The notes under the pieces: generated by a model
What the model was told of the DNA's origin: nothing
Databases searched by the model: none
What the model saw: only the letters and a program-made list of their open reading frames with translations
Part shown: positions 44,060 through 53,455 of the stretch, in pieces
How positions within the stretch are numbered: position 1 is the stretch's first letter
How the letters are laid out: each line of letters starts with the position of its first letter
Position numbers and translations under genes: made by a program
DNA from: Buxus sempervirens
Taxonomy: Eukaryota > Streptophyta > Magnoliopsida > Buxales > Buxaceae
Reading direction: 5' to 3'
Length of the DNA stretch: 64,000 nucleotides
NCBI GenBank assembly: GCA_947561395.2
Contig: OX387184.1
Span: 24,728,766 to 24,792,765, forward strand

Positions 44060-44583
44060 TAGGGCTAGCAATGAGTTGAATACGGTATGGATCTGCCATG
44101 ATCTGAATCCGAACTGAAAATAAAAATCCGATATCCGAATTCAATCCGAAATCCGACGGATCTTTTATATGTGAATCCGAATTCAAAACCGAATTTATAT
44201 ACTATATCCAAATTCGAAATTCGACCGAATAAATAACCGAAATCCGAATTCGATCCGAATTAGATCTGATTTGAACTTAAAACTCAAAAGTGAAGTTTAA
44301 CTATTAAAGCAAGTTTTAATTATCAAAACTAATGAGCCATATAAATATTAAAGCAAGACATGAGTAAGGATAATTCAACCATGGTTTGTACAAAGTTTAC
44401 CAATAGTTTAATGAAAAGTATATGTTGATTTCGGTTCGGATCCTATTCGGATTGAATATGGATAGATTCGAATTCGGATCTGAAATCCAAAATCCGTATT
44501 CGAACTGTGGATCTATATCTCATATTCGAATTCGGGATTTTCGGATCGGATTTGGATATATATCCAACCCATTGCCAGCCCTA
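44060..44583. mobile_element. hAT MITE (524 bp)
   Basis: Perfect 8-bp duplication TATTGGAC (44052-44059 and 44584-44591). Ends TAGGGCTAGCAATG and, inward from the right, TAGGGCTGGCAATG. The subterminal sequence is filled with ATCCGAAT/ATTCGGAT words in both orientations, typical of non-autonomous hAT elements. No coding capacity. Confidence 0.92.
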
Positions 44584-45374
44584 TATTGGACTGATCTACT
44601 AATATTTCTATTTATGTAAGCATGCAATCATAAACATACTCCTATATGAACCATCTAAGTATTCCATGTGATTGTGTGCGTGTGACACTTACCTCCTATT
44701 TATAGATCCTAACTATAAACAAACATGCATATGACATAACCATTTAACTTCATGCATGCATGCTAGGGGATGAAAGAAAATGGATCTAAAGAAGGGAAAG
44801 AGGGGAAGAATATTGGGGATACAGCGGATATTTAAAGAGGACAAACCCCTTTTTCAGAAGTGATAAATTAATAAAAGGAATCAAGAAAGGCCATTCACAT
44901 GACTCCTTATTTTACTTCTCTCATAGACCCTCCTCGCATCTTTAAGTAAGAGGAGTCCCCCTTACCATGGGGGCTCCCATAGCATGCAAGAGGAGACAAA
45001 AAAAAGTTAGAACAAAGTAAGAAGAGAGATCCAAAGCAATTAAAAAGAAACTTGATCAACAAAATTTGATTAAAACATATGTTGACTACAAAGTTGGTAA
45101 GGAACTTACCTTGCTATTACTTCCTCTTTTTGAAGTGTTGTGGTCCTCCAGTTGATGTGGACAGCACTTCAGAGCTTCCCTTGGTTCCAAAATGGTCACT
45201 TTTTGGTTTTCAAAGGGTTAGCAGAGAGAAATAGGTGAAAAGGATTCTCTCAAGGGCAAAATGGGAATTAAGAAGGGTTAGGATGAGCAAGAAGAGGTTC
45301 AAGGGGGTTTGCAAGTCTCTAGAGAGGCAGAGAGGAGACAGGTCAGAGGAGGCCTTCCCAACAAATGGGGCTAA

Positions 45375-45612
45375 GCCCCTATTTATAGACAATCTTCCCG
45401 GAACCACACTTGAAGTGCGGATTGGCCTGATCCGCACTTGAAGTGAGGATTGTCCTGATCCGCATTTGAAATGCGGACGGCCACCCATGCGTGCAAATCC
45501 GCCTGAATCTGCTAGTTATCTCCAGCTGTCCCTGAAGATAAGATTGGATCCACCTTATTAAGTGCAGACAAGGCCTGCCCACACTTATAATGCGGACAAG
45601 GTTTGCCCGCAC
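45375..45612 (-). promoter_or_regulatory. LTR promoter: TATA box with GCACTT/AAGTGCGG array
   Basis: On the minus strand TCTATAAATAGGGGC (about 45378-45392) is preceded by five or more units built on CACTTGAAGTGCGGAT and CACTTATAATGCGGAC, i.e. imperfect palindromes around AAGTG/CACTT. The same location in sister LTRs carries unrelated palindromes. Confidence 0.62.
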
Positions 45613-47518
45613 TTATAATGTGGAAGTGCACGTTTTTAAAATGTGTGATTTCAAACCACTTTCAAATTTAGCTTAATTTTGGATTTTTATCCGATTTTTT
45701 CTTTTTGTTTTTGATTTTTTTTAATTATCTAAATCAAGATCTTTTCAGAAAATTATTATTTTAATCTCGATTTTTATTTGTTTCGTCATTTTCTACTTTT
45801 TTGCCACGTGAGCAGTTTTCTGAAACTTAGTGGCATTGGAATCAGCTCGAAATTCTCTATCCATTGAGCTAAAGTTTGGCAACAGATTCAGATTTTTAGT
45901 AGAAAGCCGAAACTGCTCCCCAAAAAGACAATTTTGTTCATATCTTCTCATCCGGGACTCCGATTCCAACAAACTCAATTGCGTCAGGATCGTGTCGGAA
46001 TCCTCTATCTTCTGGGAGCAAGCTGAGCAGCTAAATTGGGCTTGAGCAGAAAGGTAATTTCTGCCCCCTCCCCCCTTTAGTTTGACTAGCTCATAACTCC
46101 TTCATCCGAACTCCGATTTGAGCAAACTTAGTTGCGTTGGAGTCACGCCAGAATTTCCTTTTCAATGGGAATAATTATGGTAGTCAATTTGCACCTGATC
46201 AATTTTTTGCCCCCTTAGGGTTTGACTTTTCAATTAAAGTTTTTATCTTTTGCAGTTTTGGGGGTGCAAAAATGAGGTGCTAACATACAATTTAGCCAAA
46301 ATCGTATAGTATACGATTCTGACCTGTTCTAATAAATACAAACCTGCAACACTGTGCAGGGGGTTGCTTCTTCATTCTCTAATATTCTTCTTCTCCACTC
46401 TTTCTCCCATGAACCCAGCTCTCTCGTAACCTCTCTTTTTCACTCCCTACGCCTTCTAACCTCTTCCATTTCATTCAAAAACACTCCTAATCAGTTCTTT
46501 CCTTCACTTTAACCAAGGAGCCTCTTTGGAGCTGAAAGAGGGTGTTCAACTGCTGTTTATTCTTCAAAGGAGTTCCAGACACATTCAAAGCTCCTTCTTT
46601 TCTCAAGGTAAGTGGCTTTAAACACTTAGTAAACAACATACTTCAATTTCATTTGGATTAATTGATATTAGTTTACATATGAGTATTTCTTCTCGTTTTC
46701 TACATCCATTGTGCTCCCTTCTCCTATTTTTCTGGATGGTTCAAGTTTGAGGAAGATCACCAAAGGCCATGCCTTAAAACGCATAGCCATACATACAAAA
46801 ATGAGGGGTTGAGAGTTTTTCTCTTTTTTGTGCCATGATTGTGTCCCTCATTATGTTAAGGGAAATGGTGAGATGGCGGATCCATGAAGAAGTGTTTTTC
46901 ATAAAGGAGTTCCTATGCATATTCTCCTTCCTTCTTTCCCTCTGGATCCAGTGTACCCCTTTAACTATCGTTATCCCTTCCGTAGACTTCATTCTTTTCA
47001 TTATTTTTGCTTGATATAAGTTGGTTTCTTGAATAAGAGCATGTACACATATTGTATGAGCACACACCAGCACCTACAGCATGATTATGGATACTTTTGA
47101 TGCATGATCACTATAAAGTGTCACACACTTGCTCACAATTGGTTCCTGGAGCACGTATAATTTTTTTCTCTATTTTCTTGCTTTGAATGGCTTGGTTTGG
47201 TAAGTGGATGACCTTTCGAGCCTTTCAGCCAATCTCTTTCCTTCAAAGGGATTGGATCCACCTCTTGAACCAAAATAGAGGTTCTACTTTCTATTTCAAG
47301 TCCATGAGATTCCATCTCAGAAGAAGTAGGAAGGGTCCCAAACCCTTTGCCTTGCTTCCCCTTGCTCAATCACTTAGAGAGTAGGCTAAAGATTTTAAAA
47401 TTAAGTTTAGAAATCACTGTGTGTCAACAAAGTGACCAACAATCTCATAGCAGTCTCACATGGAAAGGGGGACCCCGGAAACCCCCCTAAAAACCCAAAA
47501 TCTGCATTTTCAGTGAGC

Positions 47519-47605
47519 GATCGTATACACAGACTGATTCTGCTCTAATCGTATAATATATACAGTTATAACAAAACCGTATGAGGTATATGGTCCCTTA
47601 TAGAA
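47519..47605 (+). promoter_or_regulatory. Leader block of the outer LTR with ATCGTATA palindromes
   Basis: GATCGTATACACAGACTGATT, then AATCGTATAATATATAC and AACCGTATGAGGTATATGG. These resemble the TATA-proximal words of the same LTR (AATCGTATAGTATACGATTC at 46306-46325; ACCATATACCATATACGG near 26370). Confidence 0.55.
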
Positions 47606-48396
47606 ACCTGCAGGTTTCGGGTTTTCTAGTTTAACAAGATTAAAATTAATTATAATTAATCCACCTTAAACCAACAGGATCTCTAGTTACCCGAAGACCT
47701 CTTTGGGACTTGGGCCTTACCCTAGGCCTATTTTTAGATTCATGTGGGCCTTCCAACGGGGCCCACACCCTTCTTGCTAACCTAAATCCACCCCAAAAGT
47801 GGATTTTAGGCAACTTGGACCTCCTAAGGGCCACCTCCATGTCCAATGGATACCTTTAAAATTCCTAAAAGAAACTAACTTAAATCTTTTGTATCTTTAA
47901 ATCATATCCCTACCAAATAACTCAATCCTAAAGGGGACTATCCAATATAGTAATCCCAAATGGGGCTTAGGCTTTCCTTAAGCATAAACTGGTAAACATG
48001 TGGGCCTTCCAATGGGGCCCACGTACTAGACAAAGATCACTTTAAGCTAAGAAAGATAAAATCAAATAAAGGGACCTAAACCACTCATGTGGTCCCCACA
48101 TTGACCTAAATAAATTGTGCATATCAGCTTAAGAACAGGTGAGATTAAAGCGAGTTGACTCATAACTAGGATGACCCATGGGACCCCTCACCCGATGGGG
48201 CGGACCGGAGTGTCTATGAACTTCCTCGAATTGTAACCGAACACTTAAACCAGAATCTCGAAAACCGCAAACCACCTAATTAAGCAATCCTCAGTCCCCT
48301 ATATCTTTTCCCGATCCTAAAAGCGTGCAATCCTACATGCTTTTGCTGGATAACACGCCAGGGACATTTCCCTAGTGGAGGCACACCCATGTGGCC

Positions 48397-49444
48397 CATG
48401 GTTTTTTGGACCGGTCGGTTCATACCGGGATTACCTTGTCTCGGTCCGGTATTCCGGTTCGAGACAAGGCATTTACAAGGGATGATTTGAGACTGGGTGG
48501 TCTCGAGTTGGACCGCCCGGTCCATACATAAATTGGGCGGTACAGAGATGGATCTGGAGGTCCAACTCAAGACCGCCCAGTCTCAAGTCAAAACCGGGCA
48601 TCTCTCCACCCGATTTAATTTAGTAAGTTAAATATTATTTTATAAAATATTAAGTTACCTTAATTTATTAAATATCATTTTTTATATTTAATATTATTAA
48701 TCCTTACCAAAAAAAGCTTACGTTGGTAACTTGATCCCTACCAAAAAATAAAGGATTATGTTGCTAATAAAGGTAACTTAAAGATAATAAAAGATTACGT
48801 TGCTAATAAAGGTAATTTAATCCTTACCTAAAATTAAAGATTATCCTTACCCAAAAAAAATATATATTATGTTGCTAACATATCCTTACCAAAAAAATAA
48901 AGGATTACATTGGTTGATTTGCTAATATTAATCCTTACCAAAAAAAAAAAAAAAGATTGCATTGGTAATTTGGTAACATTAATCCTTACCAAAAAAAAAA
49001 AAAAAAGAAACTTATCCTTATCAAAAAGAACTTACATTGGAAATTTGGTGACATTAATCCATGTTGGTAATTTGGTAACATTAATCCTTCCCAAAAAGAA
49101 ATTTGATAATTTGTTAGCATATATCCTTACGTTGATACAAGATTACATTGTTAGCAAATTTTGCTAACATTAATCCTTAGCCAAAAAAAAAAAAAAGAAG
49201 ATTTGCTAACATTAATAGTACCATATCCGTATTTATGAGCCTGATATTTGATTTGTTACACATTTTTTTTCCTTTCTTTTTAAAAATTTTACATTTAGAC
49301 CGGCCAATCCAGCAATATACCGTCCAGTCCTTAAATTTAGACCGGCCGATACAGATTCAAGCACACGATTTTATTGAAATCATATTGGATTGCCATGGAC
49401 CGGCCGGTTTGGTCCAGTACTAGGTACCAGTTCAAAAAACCTTG
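48397..49444. mobile_element. Non-autonomous hAT element (1.05 kb) with internal AT-rich array
   Basis: Ends CATGGTTTTTTGGACCGG and, inward from the right, CAAGGTTTTTTGAACTGG. Flanks ATGTGGCC (48389-48396) and ACGTGGCC (49445-49452) differ at one of eight positions. Subterminal GGACCGGCCGG-type words are present at both ends (48410-48600, 49300-49405). The centre is a degenerate tandem array. No transposase. Confidence 0.87.
48700..49225. repeat. Degenerate tandem array, AATCCTTACCAAAAAA...TTACATTGGTAA
   Basis: Eight to ten units of variable length (about 40-75 bp), each with CCTTACC(A)n, then GATTACATTGGT and AATTTGGTAACATTAAT. Runs of A of 8-16 bases vary most between units, suggesting slippage. 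Entirely inside the hAT element. Confidence 0.8.
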
Positions 49445-49582
49445 ACGTGGCCTCCCAATTAGTGCGGATCATGGACTAACGCACGCACGCGTACTGCGGG
49501 GGCTTCATCCCCCGCACCCCCAACCCCATTATTCTCCGCAGGCCTTGGACCTAGAATATGAACCACTGTTCCTAACAAAACT

Positions 49583-49829
49583 TCTAATACTCCCTCAATG
49601 ATCCATTTTTCTTGACCCATGAGAGAGTCTAAAGCAAAGCCACCATTCCTCTGCAAATGTTTCCCATGTCATAGCATGGGACTCCTCTCCATAAGATCAG
49701 CTCAGCCATTGCCACCACTGGTTGGCTTCCCCTTCCAAATAGAAGTATGTAATAGAGACCTTCAGGTTGTCTACGGTTCTTTGATAATCAAAGAACTGTG
49801 CAACCCGATTGAACCATTTGGTGGGACCA
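49583..49829 (-). pseudogene. Chromovirus gag, capsid segment
   Basis: Minus strand from 49829 reads KWFNRVAQFFDYQRTV then YLEGEANQWWQWLS and, after a stop and frame change, TWETFAEEWW. These are hallmark words of plant Ty3 Gag capsid. It continues the sequence interrupted at 50945 by the Tip100-like element and is cut at 49583 by the Copia-like solo LTR. Confidence 0.85.
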
Positions 49830-49837
49830 TCTCCAGC

Positions 49838-50936
49838 CAGGGGCGGCTCAAAGGGGTAGGCCACTTAGGCTACCGCCTAAGGCCCCCCAAACTACAAGGC
49901 CCCAAATTTTTAAATATGTTTTCTTAAACATTAAGCCCTTAAGCCCCCAACAGCCCAACTATTGAGTTTTCTTCTTTTAATGTTTTTTTAATAATTTTTC
50001 AAATGTTAAGGCCCACGAAGGCCTCGCTTTTATTGATTCTATGGATCTACTCATGTCCTAAAAAAAATTGAAGGTTGATTCAATGAAGGCCCCACTTAAT
50101 GGTTAAGATTTAAGAGAGGTTTGATTCTCTCGATCTAGTCATGTCCCAAAAAAAAATTACATTTAGAACACCCAAAAAAATCGTTGAATACCCTCTCTCT
50201 CTCATTTCTAAAAAAGGGAAAAGGGGCTTAGGGTTTATGTTTTATGAAAAACAAAACACTCATCTTTTTACACCCATGTTCTCTTTTTGTTTGCTTCTGA
50301 AATCAAAGAGTGATATTTCTAATCTTCTCTTCTTATTTGCTTCTGAAATCAAGAGTGATTGAGTGACATTGCTATTGAGTTTGCTTTCATACCCGTATTC
50401 GAGTGTACGTTACTGACTTACCAGAAGAGCTCTCCAACCATTGATGAGGCAAAGTACCAATAAGAGGCACTAATCGCTTTAAGCACAAAAGCTTGAAAGC
50501 CTTGTCTCGATTTTAGATTGATAAGTTCTTCTTCTTTCACATATTAGATTTCATTATTTTTTGTTTTCAATTTCTTTTTTCTGTCTATCGTAAGTACAAT
50601 TGTTATTTTGTTTGATCTTGTTCTTTATTATATTTCTCTTCTGATTTATTTCGTTTGAGCTTGTTCTTCATTTGATTTCCATCAGGACCATCACTAGTTA
50701 AAAAATATTTTTATATTCTTTGATTTACTGTTTGTTTTTAATATTTGAGATGACGGGTAGAAAATATGTATCTGGATATGAAAAACTTAAGAAAAAAGGA
50801 GAATAGAAAGTTTAGTAAAATCTCAAAAAGGGGCCTTGAACAAATATTTTGTTGATAAAAGTGAACAAAATTCAAATCAAAAGGCCTCATTTTTGTGACC
50901 TTACCTAAGGCCCCCAAAAAGTTTGAACCGCCCCTG
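49838..50936. mobile_element. Non-autonomous hAT-Tip100 element (1.1 kb)
   Basis: Ends CAGGGGCGGCTCAAA and TTTGAACCGCCCCTG form nearly perfect inverted repeats of the Tip100 type. The 8-bp duplication TCTCCAGC is perfect (49830-49837 and 50937-50944). It interrupts the gag codon series ..LDFPCYAGD / GPTKWFN... Subterminal AAGGCCCC words are frequent. No transposase. Confidence 0.94.
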
Positions 50937-50944
50937 TCTCCAGC

Positions 50945-51286
50945 ATAACAAGGAAAATCCAATTTAGCCATACTAGGCGTGAAGATTTTTCTAGCTCCCT
51001 CTATCTCATCACGATGCATTCGGGAAGCTTATCCTCATTCATGGAAGTGACTATTTGGAGACTCTTTTGTGGAGAGAATAGCATCTAACAAACCCTTGAG
51101 AGAGTCCTCTAAACATTGTAATCGGTCTCCCACTGCAATTTCCATGCTTTGTAATTCATCTTGCACTCTGTTACGTGCCTCGGATTGAGAACGCATAACA
51201 GGTAAATAACAAAGATCTACCTTGCGTGGCTTACCTATTTTGAATGTGTAGGATACTTTGAGGGTATCCTGACCTCCCAAGAACAA
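50945..51286 (-). pseudogene. Chromovirus gag, N-terminal part
   Basis: Minus-strand frame from 51286 reads RNRVQDELQSMEIAVGDRLQ and LEDSLKGLLDAI, a helical Gag N-terminus; after a frame change it reads RKIFTPSMAKLDFPCYAG up to the Tip100-like insertion. Broken by at least one frameshift near 51030. Confidence 0.82.
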
Positions 51287-51580
51287 CGTGAGTTGCTTCT
51301 CCCAAAACTAGTCGGTCCTTCTTCATTAATTCTAAAGAAATAAATATAGTAATTGACAAATCTTATCACTTCCTAACAAACCTCTCTTCCTACCTACTTG
51401 GGATAATAAGCCTATCCCTTATCTCTTCCTACCTACTTGGGATAACAAGCCTATCCCTTAACTTATTCAAATTGATCTACTTAGATAAAGATAACCCAAA
51501 GTAATGATAACTGATTGCATGCACATCCATACAACCCTACTCACGCAAATATCACACTCCACCTACCCCTGCTTTGATAT
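51287..51580 (-). other. Chromovirus 5' leader with a 39-bp tandem duplication
   Basis: Untranslated region between 5' LTR and gag. It holds two adjacent copies of a 39-bp unit starting TCTCTTCCTACCTACTTGGG (51383 and 51422), differing at about one base. Next to the LTR the minus strand reads ATATCAAAGCAGGGG, a mutated Met-tRNA primer site. Confidence 0.7.
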
Positions 51581-51904
51581 TGATAGGTCCCAAAGCTAAT
51601 TACCAATAGTAACTAAACTGAATAATTACTACTCTCCCTACAACTCATAGCATTTGAAACTTAAAATAAGCATAACCTAACAACCTTTCCTAAACAAACG
51701 ATTCAAGAATCCTATCTCTACTACCAAATTAATCATATGTTATCATCTGATACCAAACTCCCACTTATCCCCAACACATGATACTAAACTCCTCCCTATG
51801 CCCACCAATCTCTTCCAATCAACAGTCTTGATTTAGCTCATGTATTTGAGGTTCTTTTTACATGTACGATGGGAACAGCATGGCTTATCAATTAATGGCT
51901 TATC
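51581..51904 (-). repeat. 5' LTR of the chromovirus
   Basis: 324 bp on the minus strand, starting TGATAAGCCATT and ending TTTGGGACCTATCA. Homologous to 6614-8015 after removal of the solo LTR there. Confidence 0.82.
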
Positions 51905-52074
51905 ATTTAATTGAAAGTATATATTTTTCTATATTTTTTAATTGAAATTTATGTTTTGCCCCCCTAAAATTTCTGGTTTGCCCCTCTATCTCCATGAAAT
52001 TTCTATATTTCATTTATAAGTGTTAATTGAAAAAAATTTTTGCCCCCTCAAATTTGGAGTCCTGGTTCCGCCAC
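51905..52074. mobile_element. Truncated hAT-Tip100 MITE (right end)
   Basis: Resembles 590-782 and ends GGAGTCCTGGTTCCGCCACTG, the family terminus. The left half is missing: the element starts directly at the chromovirus LTR, so either the LTR inserted into it or a deletion removed the left end. Confidence 0.75.
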
Positions 52075-52232
52075 TGTTTCCATGCAACCTTGTCCACGTA
52101 AAAGCTTCCACAAAGAAGCGATTCTCCATTGTAATCAAGTCCAATGATAACACAGGTTTTGATGCTTTCAATGGTGGAAGCTTTAATCTCAATATTTTGT
52201 TTCTTTGCACAATTTTTCATGCTTTCAAGTAG
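52075..52232 (-). other. Possible host exon fragment, unidentified
   Basis: The minus strand has an uninterrupted, protein-like frame: KNCAKKQNIEIKASTIESIK then TCVIIGLDYNGESLLCGSFY and VDKVAW, running into the MITE end. The composition looks like real coding sequence, but I do not recognise the family, and no splice sites can be fixed. It may be debris of a gene older than the chromovirus. Confidence 0.4.
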
Positions 52233-53455
52233 GCCTTATGCTATTTTATTGGTCAAGCTCCGCTACAATATATATAGTAGGGGAGCTACCATATATATAG
52301 TAGGGGCCGGAGGCATGTGTGCTATTACACATATAATAGATGGATAGTTAGTAACATGAAAGAATTTGAATAGAGGAAGGAAGTAGAAGGTTTTTGTTTG
52401 AAAGTAGGAAAGAGAAAACAAGGTGATTTTTATTTGAACATGGAGATATGATAAATAATGGTATGTATGTATAGTGGGAAACATGCAAGATATATGAGTG
52501 GATTTTGAGTTTGCAGAGGGTATTTCTAGCTTACAGAAAAGGCCGACCAAAATCCAGGGAATATTTCTTAGATTGGATTAAATAGTTGTATATATTACTA
52601 CGAAAAAGACCTAAAAAATTGTCAAACACTAAAAATATATATTAAAAAAAATTAAGAATCCCATATCCCCTAAATAATTGCCACTCACAACTCCTTTGAA
52701 AATTTTTAAGACTCCTAATCCCCTAAATAACTACCTGACATAATTTTCGAAGCTAGCTGGTCTGGATTATACTACTGCGAAATGAAACCAAAATATTTTG
52801 GTTTGCCAAAAAAATAATTGCACTACCACTAATCTTTTGAAAACTTTTGAAGAATCCTATTCTAGGGGATTCTTTGGGACTTTTTCTTTCCTTCATCTGT
52901 GAACTTTGAAAGAGATGTTATCACGAAAAACTTTATATTTATATCACTAAAAAAATAATTAATCTTTACATGCTTTCTTAAAGTTCACACTTGAATGCAG
53001 AGGTCGTGAAACAAAAATTGTTCTACTACTACACGTGCCATCTGCTATCCTTTTTTTGATAAGTCAGGCTGTCCGATTAGCTTGCGCGACCGACTAAGCC
53101 CACACAGTTTGATTAAGATTTTGCCATATGAAGCATCAAGTAAAATTTTTGCTTTTAAAAATGTAAAAGGTTTTTCGTGTTGAAAAAACATTGATCTTAA
53201 AATGCTTGAGGTGGTAGCATCTAAAATCAAATTGCTCGATCAGTTGAGGTAAAAGGCAACAGGCGATTTCTTTCCGATATTGCGTTTTGGGGTGAGGCCC
53301 CCGGATTGCCTCAACCGAACCCACGGTTACGCTTCTTCCCAATTTCTTCATCTTTGAGGCGACGCTGAACCTGCCTTCACTTTCCTGACACTCCGACGCA
53401 GCAATGATTTGGTCATCTTCGACTCTACCCCAACATCCAGCTCCCCTTTACGGAG
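52233..53455. other. Intergenic region upstream of the PPR gene
   Basis: About 1.2 kb, AT-rich. It includes a short direct repeat ATATATATAGTAGGGG (52266-52309) and poly-T/A tracts. The last 100-150 bp (53300-53455) are GC-richer and probably hold the PPR promoter and 5' untranslated region; I could not fix a TATA box. Confidence 0.45.

Larger units (their letters stand above)
42826..46285 (-). mobile_element. Long gypsy-type solo LTR (3.46 kb), nested in the outer LTR
   Basis: On the minus strand it starts TGTTAGCACCTCATTTTTGC and ends ATGCGCACACA, the same termini as 10776-20509. The flanks (TATAC and TACAA) do not form a clear duplication. TATA near 45382, a copy-specific array upstream (45395-45612), a related array downstream (43603-43665), hairpins at 43200-43220 and 43441-43461, and GATTCC..GGAATC units at 45820-46150. 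It carries the MITE at 44060-44583. Confidence 0.8.
21252..49489 (+). mobile_element. Long gypsy-type solo LTR, host of the 21-49 kb nest
   Basis: Own sequence: 21252-21656, 26272-26609, 42784-42825, 46286-48396 and 49445-49489, together about 2.9 kb. It starts TGTAAGAACCTCATTTTTGC and ends in GCACGCACG-type sequence. Probable duplication TGTAC (21247-21251) and CGTAC (49490-49494). It carries the landmarks of its sisters: a GATTCC..GGAATC-like unit (21390-21440), TATA (about 46333), two GGGCC/GGCCC hairpins (47745-47765, 48001-48021) and a GGACCCCTCACCCGATGGGG word (48180-48199). The right end is less certain because the terminal CA is not visible. Confidence 0.72.
21037..49577 (-). mobile_element. 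Copia-like solo LTR split by a 28-kb nested block
   Basis: Only 21037-21251 and about 49490-49577 belong to this LTR. On the minus strand it starts TGTTAGGAACAGTGG at 49577 and ends ATTCTCAACA at 21037. Flanks AAACT (49578-49582) and GAACT (21032-21036) differ by one transition. It has a TATA-like TATATATACA (about 21189-21198) and is about 300 bp when joined. It interrupts gag between LREY.. and KFERLG. The large interval between its halves is the solo LTR 21252-49489 with its own passengers. Confidence 0.72.
6614..51904 (-). mobile_element. Ty3/Gypsy chromovirus, minus strand, split by nested insertions
   Basis: One retrotransposon explains scattered minus-strand fragments across 45 kb. 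Order along its own strand: 5' LTR (51581-51904), primer site, gag (51286-50945, 49829-49583, 21031-20515), protease (10770-10305), start of reverse transcriptase fused to the integrase tail (9238-8933), chromodomain (8228-8016), polypurine tract, 3' LTR (8015-6614). Fragments join at target-site duplications: for example gag residues before 20514 resume as GHHEFIVLI at 10770. Removing insertions leaves a deletion derivative lacking most of reverse transcriptase, RNase H and integrase. No clean outer duplication is visible: the left LTR edge has lost its TG and the right side abuts MITE sequence. The short LTR plus chromodomain suggests a Reina-like lineage (inference). Confidence 0.85.

Noticed and set aside
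42821..46290. Target duplication of the solo LTR 42826-46285
   Set aside because: TATAC and TACAA are adjacent to the ends but do not match well, so I report the ends by homology only.
53045..53105. tRNA-like stretch near TTAGCTTGCGCGACCGACTAAG
   Set aside because: No cloverleaf or paired A and B boxes could be drawn; not called as tRNA or SINE.
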